A DNA stretch of 7,215 nucleotides from PXRE01 sp964435625. GTDB taxonomy: Archaea > Halobacteriota > Halobacteria > Halobacteriales > PXRE01. Within the stretch, counting starts at the first letter, position 1; the number at the start of each line of letters is the position of its first letter. The notes under the pieces are model-generated. The model ran no database searches. It worked only from the letters and a program-made list of their open reading frames with translations, and had not been told where the DNA came from. Both the position numbers and the translations under genes were made by a program. Below, in pieces: positions 1 through 6,442 of this stretch. The DNA lies in contig CAYTAG010000180.1 of NCBI GenBank assembly GCA_964435625.1, forward strand, positions 1-7,215, given 5' to 3'.

Positions 1-573
1 ATCGAGCGGCCCTGGCCCGGCATGTTGCAGACGGTGTACGGCGACGACGAGCGGTTCATCGACGAGTACTGGCAGCGGTTCTCGGACACGAACAGCGACG
101 ACTGGCGCGACTGGAGCTACGAGGCCGGCGACGGCGCCGTCCACGAGGAGGACGGCTACTTCCGCATCCTCGGGCGCCTGGACGACGTGATGAACGTCGC
201 AGGCCACCGTCTGGGAACCATGGAACTGGAGTCCGCCATCGCGGAGGTCGAGGACGTCGCCGAGGCGGCCGTCGCCGCCCGCGAGGACCCCGAGAAGGGC
301 GAGGTTCCCGACGCGTACGTGACCCTCCGGGAGGGCGTCGAAACGGGCGAGGACGTCCGCGAGCGGATCGTCGCCGCGGTGGAGGACGAGATCGGCAAGT
401 TCGCCCGGCCGGCCAACGTCGTCTTCTGTGATGACCTGCCGAAGACGCGGTCCGGCAAGATCATGCGTCGGTTGCTGGCGGACATCTCCAACGAGGAGGA
501 CCTGGGCGACACGACGACCCTGCGGGACCCCAGCGTCCCCGAACGGATCCGCGAGCAGGTCCACGGCGACTGA
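1..573 (+). CDS. acs: AMP-forming acyl-CoA (acetyl-CoA) synthetase, C-terminal part
   Basis: This is the C-terminal domain of an ANL-superfamily ligase. The family activates acetate with ATP to acetyl-AMP and passes the acyl group to CoA in the cytoplasm. The frame is already open at base 1 (IERPWPGMLQTVYGD, typical of acetyl-CoA synthetases), so the true start lies upstream and the first Met at 22 is internal. Seen here are the hinge and A8 region GRLDDVMNVAGHRLGT (from 172) and the near-C-terminal KTRSGKIMRR, whose catalytic lysine codon is 457-459. In bacterial Acs this lysine is the site of regulatory acetylation. The segment EDEIGKFARPANVVF also matches the family. The acyl-pocket residues lie outside the window, so acetate versus propionate or another short acid cannot be decided. 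It ends 74 bases before the next start, which has its own promoter-like box. Confidence 0.9.
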   Translation: MERPWPGMLQTVYGDDERFIDEYWQRFSDTNSDDWRDWSYEAGDGAVHEEDGYFRILGRLDDVMNVAGHRLGTMELESAIAEVEDVAEAAVAAREDPEKGEVPDAYVTLREGVETGEDVRERIVAAVEDEIGKFARPANVVFCDDLPKTRSGKIMRRLLADISNEEDLGDTTTLRDPSVPERIREQVHGD

Positions 574-612
574 GCGCCGCAGAACTTTCATTATCGTTCG
601 TGGCTTTTCCCC

Positions 613-626
613 GTAGTTACTTCTAT
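613..626 (+). promoter_or_regulatory. Putative promoter (TATA-like box) of the S49 peptidase gene
   Basis: The AT-rich stretch GTAGTTACTTCTAT stands out from GC-rich surroundings. Its centre is about 28 bases before the GTG at 648, the spacing expected for a leaderless haloarchaeal transcript. This decides the start: the in-frame GTG at 600 has only GC-rich sequence at the equivalent distance. The AT-rich patch at 583-598 could be a second element. Confidence 0.5.
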
Positions 627-647
627 CCGCGCTCCGTACGTCCGTCC

Positions 648-1943
648 GTGTCCGTACTGCTCTCGCGGCTCCAGCGGCTTTCCCGGCAACTCGCGCTGTC
701 CTGGAAGCTGTTCGTGGTCCTCGGGATCGTCGTCGGACTCGCGGTCGCGCCGTTCGCGTTCTCGATGGCGAGCGAACCGGACGCGACCGTGGCGGTGGTG
801 GCGCTCGAAGGGGGGATCGACGGCCCGAACGCGGCCGACGTGACCTCGCAACTCGCGGCGGCCCGGACCGACGGGTCCATCGAGGCGGTCGTGTTGCTGT
901 CGAACAGCCCCGGCGGCAGCGCCAGCGCCAGCGAGACGCTGTACATGGAGGTCGCCAGGACGGCCGAGCGGATGCCGGTCGTCGGCCACGTCGACGCGAT
1001 GGCGGCCTCCGGGGCGTACTATGCGCTGGCCCCGAGCGACCGGATCAACGGCAAGCCCTCGTCGATGGTCGGCAGCGTCGGCGTCTACACGACCACGCCG
1101 ACCGATCCCCAGCCGCTCGACGAGGTGATCGCCAGCGGCCCGGACAAACTCAGCGGCGGCGACGAACGCGACTGGATGTACAAGACCGAGGCGCTGCGCA
1201 ACGCGTTCGTCGGGGCCGTCGTGCAACACCGGGGCGACCGGCTGAACCTCAGCGGGGTGGAACTCTCGGAGGCGGGCCTGTACACCGGCGGCCAGGCGGT
1301 CGAGGACGGCCTGATCGACGGCATCGGCAGCCTGCGTGACTCCATCCGCGAGGCCGCCCGGCTGGCCGACCTCGGGGACTACGACGTCGAAGTCCTCCGG
1401 GACGACGCCGGCGGCAACCAGTCCACCAGGTTCGTCACCCGGACCAACTACGTCGCCTCGGACGCCCCCCAGAAGGAACTGGTCTCGCCGTCGTACTTCC
1501 TCGGGAACCTCGGCGAGGACCCGGCAGTGCCCAACGTCGTGATGCTGCCGCCGTCGGTCCTCGCGGCCGCCGCTTCCGACGCCGGGGACGGCGAGACCGG
1601 GACGGGCGGAGTCGGCGCGGCGAACGGGACTGCGGCCGACGACCGGACGCCCGCAAACGAGTCGAGGTCCGGCAACGAGTCGCCGGCCGACGNNNNNNNN
1701 NNNNNNNNNNNNNNNNNNNNNNNNNNNNNNNNNNNNNNNNNNNNNNNNNNNNNNNNNNNNNNNNNNNNNNNNNNNNNNNNNNNNNNNNNNNNCGAGTCGC
1801 CGGCCGACGCGTCGACGCCCGACGACGAGCCACCGACCAACGCGTCGGCGCCAGACGGCGAATCCTCGGCCAACGAGTCGATGCCCACCGGCGAGTCGCC
1901 GGCCGACGCGTCGACGCCCGACGACCGGGGGGTGAGGACGTGA
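648..1943 (+). CDS. sppA: Membrane-anchored S49 family peptidase (SppA-like) with repetitive glycosylation-rich tail
   Basis: An S49-family serine peptidase, the group that degrades signal peptides or membrane-protein fragments with a Ser-Lys dyad. From the GTG at 648 it begins with a short basic N-terminus and one membrane segment (about residues 20-41), so the catalytic domain is predicted outside the cell. The putative nucleophile is Ser121 in AASGAYY, followed by MVGSVGVY and by Lys167 in SGPDKLSGG. That lysine lies 46 residues on, against 52 in Bacillus subtilis SppA by my alignment from memory. The family-typical YTGGQAVEDGLIDGIG follows. From about residue 310 the protein becomes a Ser/Thr/Pro/Asp/Asn-rich tail with several N-x-S/T sequons and an 11-residue repeat. 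The tail contains a 100-N assembly gap, so the true length is unknown, although the repeat is in the same frame on both sides. An in-frame GTG at 600 would add 16 residues but fits the promoter worse. The stop overlaps the next start. Confidence 0.85.
   Translation: MSVLLSRLQRLSRQLALSWKLFVVLGIVVGLAVAPFAFSMASEPDATVAVVALEGGIDGPNAADVTSQLAAARTDGSIEAVVLLSNSPGGSASASETLYMEVARTAERMPVVGHVDAMAASGAYYALAPSDRINGKPSSMVGSVGVYTTTPTDPQPLDEVIASGPDKLSGGDERDWMYKTEALRNAFVGAVVQHRGDRLNLSGVELSEAGLYTGGQAVEDGLIDGIGSLRDSIREAARLADLGDYDVEVLRDDAGGNQSTRFVTRTNYVASDAPQKELVSPSYFLGNLGEDPAVPNVVMLPPSVLAAAASDAGDGETGTGGVGAANGTAADDRTPANESRSGNESPADXXXXXXXXXXXXXXXXXXXXXXXXXXXXXXXXXXESPADASTPDDEPPTNASAPDGESSANESMPTGESPADASTPDDRGVRT
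1693..1792. other. Assembly gap (100 N)
   Basis: Exactly 100 unknown bases, a length commonly used as a placeholder for a gap of unknown size. It sits in the repetitive tail of the S49 peptidase gene. The motif ESPAD occurs immediately on both sides in the same reading frame, so the gap was most likely caused by near-identical tandem repeats. The real number of missing bases, and therefore of repeat units, cannot be known from this window. Confidence 0.95.
1794..1925 (+). repeat. Four in-frame 33-bp tandem repeats encoding an 11-residue tail repeat
   Basis: Units lie at 1794-1826, 1827-1859, 1860-1892 and 1893-1925. They translate as ESPADASTPDD, EPPTNASAPDG, ESSANESMPTG and ESPADASTPDD. The first and fourth units are identical at all 33 bases; the middle two have diverged. 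Units 2 and 3 carry an N-glycosylation sequon (NAS, NES) at the position where units 1 and 4 have DAS. More units probably lie in the adjacent N gap, since ESPAD also ends the sequence before it. Confidence 0.9.
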
Positions 1944-3022
1944 GCGACGTCGTCGAGGTCCTCAAGCGGGTCGGCCTCGGGGTGGTCGTCGCCGCGGTCG
2001 TCGTCCTGGCGGCCGTGGGGCTGGGGAACGTGATGACGGCGCCCGGCGGCGTCTCGCCGGGCGCCCAGCACCAGGCGTACGCCCCGGGCGAACTGGCCCC
2101 GGACCGCCTCGAATCGTCCGGGACGCCCGACCCCTCCGGGAACGTCGGGACCGTCTTGATCGACCAGTCCCGGAGCAACCGCTTCGACCGCGAGGACGTC
2201 GCCCCGCTGGTCGACGCGATCACCCGGGCCGGCGGCCGGGTCCAGTTCCCGCCGCCGAACGCCGACATGGGGACGACCCTGTCCGGCGTCGACGTCCTGG
2301 TCGTCGTGGACCCGGGCAGCGAGTACGGCCGGACCGACGTCGAGTCCATCCGGCAGTTCCTCGACCGCGGGGGGCGGGTGGTGATCTTCGGCGAGCCGAA
2401 CCGCAACGTCGTCGAGCAACAACAGCAGGTCCAGGCCGTCCTCTCGACCGAGCGCTCGCATCTGACGACGCTGGGCTCGGCGTTCGGCATCTCCTTCGGG
2501 ACCCAGTACCTCTACGACCAGCAGCACAACGACGGCAACTTCAAGAACGTGCTCGTCGGGCCGCCGGACAACGTCTCCCACCCGCTCGTCCGGGGCGTCG
2601 ACGACGTCGCGCTGGACACCGCCGCGAGCGTGTCCGCGGACGGCGGGACCGTCCTGTTGCGGACCGCCGACACCGCGAAGCAGGGCACCAGCGGCCAGGG
2701 CGGGGGCTTCCCGGTCGCCGTGGTCAACGCCGGCGGCAACGTCCTGGCCGTCGGCGACAAGGGGTTCCTGGAGCCCGAGTTCGCCTCCGTCGGCGACAAC
2801 GACGTCTTCATCGCCCGGATCGTCGAGTTCATGGCGGACGCGGACGGCCAGGGGTCCTCCGGGGGGAACGCGACTCTCGGTCGGCCCATCGCTCCCGTGA
2901 CGACGCCCGCCGATTCCGCGACGGTCGCCGACTCAGGGAGGATGGCGCCGTCGTCGACGCACCCGGACGCGCTACTCGCGCGGTCGGCGCCGGTCGCCCG
3001 GACCACTCGACCGGCGGCGTGA
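1940..3022 (+). CDS. Membrane-anchored DUF4350-like protein (GATase1/GIFT-like fold)
   Basis: A 360-residue protein starting at GTG 1940, overlapping the stop of the peptidase gene by four bases (GTGA), so the two are almost certainly cotranscribed and perhaps translationally coupled. It has one N-terminal membrane segment (about residues 11-32). Next comes an alpha/beta domain with GTVLIDQSRSNRF, the strand VDVLVVVDP ending near residue 126, and FLDRGGRVVIFGEP. A conserved-looking closing motif, FLEPEFASVGDNDVF, starts at residue 276. These features resemble DUF4350 proteins, whose domain is related to class I glutamine-amidotransferase folds. I see no catalytic Cys-His pair, so a binding or scaffold role is more likely than an enzymatic one (inference). 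The last 55 or so residues are Ala/Thr/Pro/Ser-rich and look disordered. DUF4350 proteins usually occur beside MoxR/DUF58 genes; here the partner is an S49 peptidase. Confidence 0.7.
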   Translation: MSDVVEVLKRVGLGVVVAAVVVLAAVGLGNVMTAPGGVSPGAQHQAYAPGELAPDRLESSGTPDPSGNVGTVLIDQSRSNRFDREDVAPLVDAITRAGGRVQFPPPNADMGTTLSGVDVLVVVDPGSEYGRTDVESIRQFLDRGGRVVIFGEPNRNVVEQQQQVQAVLSTERSHLTTLGSAFGISFGTQYLYDQQHNDGNFKNVLVGPPDNVSHPLVRGVDDVALDTAASVSADGGTVLLRTADTAKQGTSGQGGGFPVAVVNAGGNVLAVGDKGFLEPEFASVGDNDVFIARIVEFMADADGQGSSGGNATLGRPIAPVTTPADSATVADSGRMAPSSTHPDALLARSAPVARTTRPAA

Positions 3023-3050
3023 CCCCCGGGGCGGCCCGGAAGCGCGGCGC

Positions 3051-3059
3051 CTAAGTACG
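3051..3059 (+). promoter_or_regulatory. Putative promoter of the ctaA/ctaB fusion operon
   Basis: CTAAGTACG in GC-rich DNA has its centre about 26 bases before the GTG at 3080. This is the classic haloarchaeal TATA-box distance for a leaderless mRNA, and it supports both that start and an operon separate from the gene upstream. Confidence 0.65.
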
Positions 3060-3079
3060 GGGAGGCGAATCCTTCGACT

Positions 3080-4504
3080 GTGCACGACAATCGGGACGAC
3101 CGGCCGTCGCTCGCCGGGCTGTTGGCCGGCGTTGCGGTCGGCGTCTACCTTCTGGTGATCGCCGGCGCCACCGCGGCGGTCGCCGACGCGGCGGCGGCCT
3201 GCGGGGCCTGGCCGCTGTGCGACGGCGCCTCGGCCGCCGATCCGTCGGTCGCCGTGGCGCTGGGTCACCGCGCGGTCGCGGCGCTGGTCGGCCTCCTGCT
3301 GGTCGGGACCGTGGTGGCCGCCTGGCGACGGGGGGCACCGCACCGGGTCCGGGCCGCGCTAGCGGCGGCGGCGCTGCTGTACCCCGTCCAGATCGCAGTC
3401 GGGGCGCTGGCGGCCGTCGAAGCGGCACCGCCGACGCTCGCGGGGACCCACCTCGCCGTCGGCGTGACCATCTTCGTCGGCGTCGCGCTCGCGCTGGCCT
3501 GGCAACTGGAGACCGAGACCGCCGACGGCGACGACCCGCTCGCCGAAACCGGGGTGACGGCACTGGCCGACCTGCCGGCGGTCGACGTCGACCCGGCCGC
3601 GACCGACCCCGGTCCGGCCGCACCCGACTCCTCCGGCGGCCTCGCAGCGACCGCGATGGCGTACGTCCGCCTGACGAAGCCGCGGTTGATGTGGCTGCTC
3701 TGCCTCGTCGCGGCGGCGGCGATGGCGCTGGCGGCGGGGCCGGCCCTGTCGGCCGACACCGTCGTCTACACCCTCCTCGGCGGGGTGCTGGCCATCGGCG
3801 CCAGCGGCACGTTCAACCACGTGCTGGAGCGCGACGTCGACCGGCGGATGGCCCGGACCGCCGACCGCCCGCTGGCGACGGATCGCGTCGGCGTGCGCAA
3901 CGCCGTCGGCTTCGGCGTCGTCCTGGCGGCGGCCGCCGTGGCGTCGTTCCTGCAGGTGAACGCGCTGGCGGCGGGGCTGGGCCTGGTCGCCATCCTGTTC
4001 TACAGCGTCGTCTACACGCTGGTGTTGAAACCCCACACGGTCCAGAACACCGTCCTCGGCGGGTTCGCCGGGTCGCTGCCCGCGCTGATCGGGTGGGCGG
4101 CCGTCACCGGCCGGATCGGCGTCCCCGCGGTCGTGCTCGCGGGGCTGATCTTCCTGTGGACGCCCGCGCACTTCTACAACCTGGCGATGGCCCACCGCGA
4201 GGACTACGCCCGCGGCGGGTTCCCGATGCTCCCGGTCGTCCGGGGGCCGGCCGTCGCCCGGCGGCACGTCCTGCTGTACCTGGTGGCGACGATGGTCGCG
4301 GCCGCGGCGCTGGCGTCGGTGTCGCGGCTGGGCGTGCTGTACGCGGCCACCGCGGCCGCGCTGGGGGCCGGGTTCCTCTGGGCGGTCCTGCGGCTCCACC
4401 GCGAGCGGACCGAGACGGCCGCGATGCGGGCGTTCCACGCCTCCAACGCTTTCCTCGGGGGCCTGCTCGTGGTGGTCGTCCTCGACGCCCTGCTGCTGGC
4501 GTGA
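3080..4504 (+). CDS. ctaB: Heme O synthase (protoheme IX farnesyltransferase) with N-terminal half-CtaA domain
   Basis: A 474-residue membrane protein with two parts. Residues about 12-141 form four membrane segments resembling one half of heme A synthase (CtaA/COX15): a cysteine pair in CGAWPLCDG (Cys41, Cys47), His63 in GHRAVA and His124 in GTHLAVG. These match in position the two heme-ligand histidines of the N-terminal half of bacterial CtaA. After a polar linker (about 143-190) comes a complete UbiA-family CtaB domain. It has the prenyl-diphosphate/Mg motif NHVLERDVDRRMARTADRP (from residue 246), YTLVLKPHTVQNTVLGG (from 312), LWTPAHFYNLAM (His364) and DYARGGFPMLPVV. CtaB adds a farnesyl chain to protoheme to make heme O for heme-copper oxidases. 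Such fusions are known in haloarchaea. The glutamate usually three residues before the first heme-ligand histidine of CtaA is alanine here. The start at GTG 3080 is set by the promoter spacing. Confidence 0.92.
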   Translation: MHDNRDDRPSLAGLLAGVAVGVYLLVIAGATAAVADAAAACGAWPLCDGASAADPSVAVALGHRAVAALVGLLLVGTVVAAWRRGAPHRVRAALAAAALLYPVQIAVGALAAVEAAPPTLAGTHLAVGVTIFVGVALALAWQLETETADGDDPLAETGVTALADLPAVDVDPAATDPGPAAPDSSGGLAATAMAYVRLTKPRLMWLLCLVAAAAMALAAGPALSADTVVYTLLGGVLAIGASGTFNHVLERDVDRRMARTADRPLATDRVGVRNAVGFGVVLAAAAVASFLQVNALAAGLGLVAILFYSVVYTLVLKPHTVQNTVLGGFAGSLPALIGWAAVTGRIGVPAVVLAGLIFLWTPAHFYNLAMAHREDYARGGFPMLPVVRGPAVARRHVLLYLVATMVAAAALASVSRLGVLYAATAAALGAGFLWAVLRLHRERTETAAMRAFHASNAFLGGLLVVVVLDALLLA

Positions 4505-4510
4505 TCCACC

Positions 4511-5194
4511 ATGACCGAGACGCTGCAGGCGCGACTTGCCCGGTTCACCCCCGACCGCGTCGTCCTGCTGTGGCTTGCGCTGCTGGTTCTGGTGGAGGCG
4601 CTGACCCTGCTGCTGTACCTGCGGTTCGCGCCGGTCACCCCAATCTCGGTGCGGTACTACGTCTACCCGTTCGTCTGGATCGACCTCGGCCTGCTGGCCG
4701 TGCTGACGACGACGCCGCCGGACGCCCCGGGACGCCGTCGCCGGGTGGCGATGGCCCTGGCCGGCGGGTACTTCCTCGTGCTGGCGTGGGCCGGCGGCCT
4801 GGTGCAGGCAGGGTCCGCGCTCACCGGCCAGGATCCGCTCGTTCCGTTCCGGGTGGTGCTGCTGGACGTGCCGCCGGGCTGGGGGCCGGTCGTCATGTAC
4901 GACGCCGCCCTGGTGCAGGTGTTCCTCATGCCGTACAAGGTCGTCGGCTACCTCGCGTTGACGTACCTCGTGTACGTGACGGTGCTTGACGCCGCCGGGT
5001 CGGCGGTCGGCGGCCTGCTCGGCCTGCTGTCCTGCGTCTCCTGTAGCTGGCCGGTGCTGGCGGGGCTGGTCACCGGCGTCGTCGGGAGTTCCTCCGGCGC
5101 CGCCGCGTTCGTCCTGACCCAGTCGTACGACCTCTCGACGGCCGTGTTCGTCGTCACCGTCGCCCTGCTGTACTGGCGACCCACGGCCCGCTGA
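4511..5194 (+). CDS. Polytopic membrane protein with intramembrane CxxC (DUF7546-like)
   Basis: A 227-residue protein with about six membrane segments (near residues 15-37, 48-66, 79-98, 139-159, 165-190 and 203-222). It starts six bases after the ctaB stop and ends three bases before the next start, so it belongs to the same transcript. In the fifth segment the motif LLSCVSCSWPVLAGLVTG places Cys175 and Cys178 as a CxxC followed by Trp-Pro inside or at the edge of the membrane. Such a pair could exchange disulfides or bind a metal. Next to a heme O/A synthesis gene, a role in oxidase cofactor assembly or delivery is possible, but that is inference. I believe it belongs to the haloarchaeal DUF7546 family, which has no known function. 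The ATG is clear; an alternative start is not needed. Confidence 0.75.
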   Translation: MTETLQARLARFTPDRVVLLWLALLVLVEALTLLLYLRFAPVTPISVRYYVYPFVWIDLGLLAVLTTTPPDAPGRRRRVAMALAGGYFLVLAWAGGLVQAGSALTGQDPLVPFRVVLLDVPPGWGPVVMYDAALVQVFLMPYKVVGYLALTYLVYVTVLDAAGSAVGGLLGLLSCVSCSWPVLAGLVTGVVGSSSGAAAFVLTQSYDLSTAVFVVTVALLYWRPTAR

Positions 5195-5197
5195 CGG

Positions 5198-5602
5198 ATG
5201 TACTCCCGCGCACACGCCGCAATCGGCGCCGCCGTCTCGGTGCTGTGGATCGCGTTCCGATCGCCGGAGCAGTCGCTCCCGGCGGCGGCCGGGCTGGTCG
5301 CCTACGGCGTGGCGGTCAGCGTCCTGATCGACCTGGATCACTTCCTTTTGGCGCGGGTGCAGGCCGGCGACTGGTCGCACCTGCGGCGGGCGCTCTCGAA
5401 CCCCCCGCGGGCGCTGTGGGACCAGGCCTGGGTGCTGGAGGGCGTCGAACTGGAGCGCCAGCGACTCGCCACCCACGTCGTCGTCGGGTCGGCGCTCGTC
5501 GGCGGCCTCTGGCCACTCGCCCCGGACCTCGCACTCTTGACGGCCGCGCTGGTGGGCGCGCACGTGCTGGCCGACCTGCTCCGGGACTACGGGGTGGCGT
5601 AG
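5198..5602 (+). CDS. Small membrane protein, distantly YdjM/DUF457-like
   Basis: A 134-residue hydrophobic protein, the third gene of the ctaB cluster, starting three bases after the preceding stop. His6 in RAHAAIG, the cluster IDLDHF (Asp45, Asp47, His48), His93 in RLATHVVVG and His122/Asp126 in GAHVLADLLRDYG recall the His/Asp pattern of membrane-bound metal-dependent hydrolase-like proteins (YdjM/DUF457). Those usually read H...G, then DxDH, then THR and H...D. About three to four membrane segments are visible. It is shorter than typical DUF457 proteins, and the assignment rests only on these spaced residues. A metal-binding membrane protein is a reasonable guess; its substrate is unknown. 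Confidence 0.7.
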   Translation: MYSRAHAAIGAAVSVLWIAFRSPEQSLPAAAGLVAYGVAVSVLIDLDHFLLARVQAGDWSHLRRALSNPPRALWDQAWVLEGVELERQRLATHVVVGSALVGGLWPLAPDLALLTAALVGAHVLADLLRDYGVA

Positions 5603-5637
5603 CCGGTAGGAGCAACGCCGGCCGGATTCCCGCCCGT

Positions 5638-5645
5638 CTTAAGTT
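5638..5645 (+). promoter_or_regulatory. Putative promoter of the SelW/Rdx-like gene
   Basis: CTTAAGTT lies in GC-rich DNA. Initiation about 25-27 bases on would fall near 5667, which is after the in-frame GTG at 5660 but before the ATG at 5678. This favours the ATG, preceded by a short leader containing GAGG at 5667-5670 that could act as a weak ribosome binding site. Confidence 0.55.
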
Positions 5646-5677
5646 CCGGGCGCTCGAAGGTGAGACGAGGAACCACC

Positions 5678-5920
5678 ATGACCGAAGTCGAAATCGAGTA
5701 CTGCGTTCCCTGCGGCCACCGGAGCCGCGCCATCGACGTACAGGAGGCCGTGCTGGAGGAGTTCGGCCGCGAAGTCGACCGCGTCGTCCTGAACACGGGC
5801 ACCGGCGGCGTGTTCGAGGTCCGGGTCGACGGCGACCTGGTCTTCGACAAGGCCGAGGACGACTTCGACGTCGACGCCATCGTCGAGGCGGTCCGGGACC
5901 GACACTCCGCGACGGCCTGA
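5678..5920 (+). CDS. SelW/SelT/SelH (Rdx) family thioredoxin-fold protein
   Basis: An 80-residue protein with the hallmarks of the Rdx family. It opens with a beta strand and CxxC (VEIEYCVPCGHR, Cys9 and Cys12), where animal selenoprotein W has CxxU. After a helix (VQEAVLEEFG) comes the conserved NTGTGGVFEVRVDGDLVFDK. The usual closing F-P dipeptide near the C-terminus is represented only loosely (DDFDVDAIVEAVRD). The family is thought to act in thiol redox reactions in the cytoplasm; a specific partner is unknown. An in-frame GTG at 5660 would add six residues but probably precedes the transcription start. The last codons (CACTCCGCGACGG) are the same sequence that begins each 36-bp tandem repeat immediately downstream, so the array seems to derive in part from this gene's 3' end. 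Confidence 0.88.
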   Translation: MTEVEIEYCVPCGHRSRAIDVQEAVLEEFGREVDRVVLNTGTGGVFEVRVDGDLVFDKAEDDFDVDAIVEAVRDRHSATA

Positions 5921-5924
5921 CGGC

Positions 5925-6032
5925 CACTCCGCGACGGTCCGACCGACCTTCGGCGACGGCCACTCCGCGACGGTCCGACCGACCTTCGGCGACGGCCACT
6001 CCGCGACGGTCCGACCGACCTTCGGCGACGGC
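5925..6032. repeat. Three perfect 36-bp direct tandem repeats
   Basis: Identical units lie at 5925-5960, 5961-5996 and 5997-6032, each starting CACTCCGCGACGGTCCGACC and ending TTCGGCGACGGC. A 22-base degenerate copy (5903-5924) precedes them and includes the end and stop codon of the Rdx gene; it matches the start and end of the unit but lacks the middle 14 bases. The sequence GCGACGGCCTG occurs at both borders (5909-5919 and 6025-6035). Each unit contains small dyads (GGTC-C-GACC and CCGA-CCT-TCGG). There are no spacers, so it is not a CRISPR. The array fills most of the gap between the Rdx stop and the promoter of the DUF192 gene. It could be a recent slippage product, a multi-site regulatory element or a transcript-end structure. 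Confidence 0.95.
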
Positions 6033-6063
6033 CTGGCAGGCCGATAGCCGCGTCGCTCGCCAG

Positions 6064-6071
6064 CCTTTTGG
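6064..6071 (+). promoter_or_regulatory. Putative promoter of the DUF192 gene
   Basis: CCTTTTGG has its centre about 27 bases before the GTG at 6095, consistent with a leaderless transcript. It also argues against the in-frame TTG at 6068, which lies inside the box itself. Confidence 0.5.
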
Positions 6072-6094
6072 CACACGGGTACCCACGGCCAGCC

Positions 6095-6442
6095 GTGCGA
6101 CTGGTCCACGAACCGGCCGACGACGAGGCCCGCCCGCTGGCCACGGAGGTCGACCTGGCGGACTCGCTGCTTGCGCAGGCCCGCGGGTTGATGTTCCGTC
6201 GGTCGGTCCCAGAGGACTACGCGCTCGTCTTCAGGTTCTCGCGGCCGCGAACGCGCGGTCTCCACATGCTGTTCGTTCCGTTTCCCATCGACGCCGTGTG
6301 GGTGGTCGACGGCACCGTCACCCGGACCGCGCGGCTCCGGCCGTGGCTCGGCCGGGGCCGCGCCCGGGCCGACACCGTCGTGGAACTCCCTGCGGGGGCG
6401 GCCGACGCCGTCGCGGAGGGCGACCGACTTTACCTCGATTGA
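6095..6442 (+). CDS. DUF192 family protein
   Basis: A 115-residue protein of the DUF192 family, whose biochemical role is not established. Visible family motifs are RGLMFR (residues 30-35), the hydrophobic core HMLFVPFPIDAVWVVDG (from His57), PWLG and ADTVVELPAGAADAV near the C-terminus. The chosen GTG start gives MRLVHEP, as in haloarchaeal homologues as I remember them, and fits the promoter spacing. Many bacterial DUF192 proteins carry a signal peptide; this one does not, so it is probably cytoplasmic. Its 3' end overlaps by 13 bases the convergent gene on the other strand, so the two transcripts must run into each other's coding sequence. Confidence 0.9.
   Translation: MRLVHEPADDEARPLATEVDLADSLLAQARGLMFRRSVPEDYALVFRFSRPRTRGLHMLFVPFPIDAVWVVDGTVTRTARLRPWLGRGRARADTVVELPAGAADAVAEGDRLYLD

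Noticed and set aside
600..647. GTG at 600 as the peptidase start
   Set aside because: It would add 16 residues encoded by the AT-rich promoter-like stretch. The GTG at 648 has the expected box about 28 bases upstream and gives a compact basic-plus-hydrophobic N-terminus.
1693..1792. A biological interruption (insertion) of the peptidase gene
   Set aside because: The block is exactly 100 N with the same repeat and frame on both sides, so it is an assembly placeholder rather than an insertion.
3217..4989. A 590-codon plus-strand frame overlapping ctaB and its neighbour
   Set aside because: It is an alternative frame of ctaB, rich in Arg/Gly/Ala without motifs, while the ctaB frame carries all catalytic motifs of the family.
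3359..5563. A 734-codon open frame on the minus strand across the ctaB cluster
   Set aside because: It is antisense to three well-supported membrane genes, is dominated by Arg/Gln/His/Pro/Gly, and shows no family motif. Such long shadows are expected in GC-rich DNA with strong third-position GC bias.
5925..6032. CRISPR array
   Set aside because: The 36-bp unit length is CRISPR-like, but the units abut directly with no spacers, and no cas gene is present.
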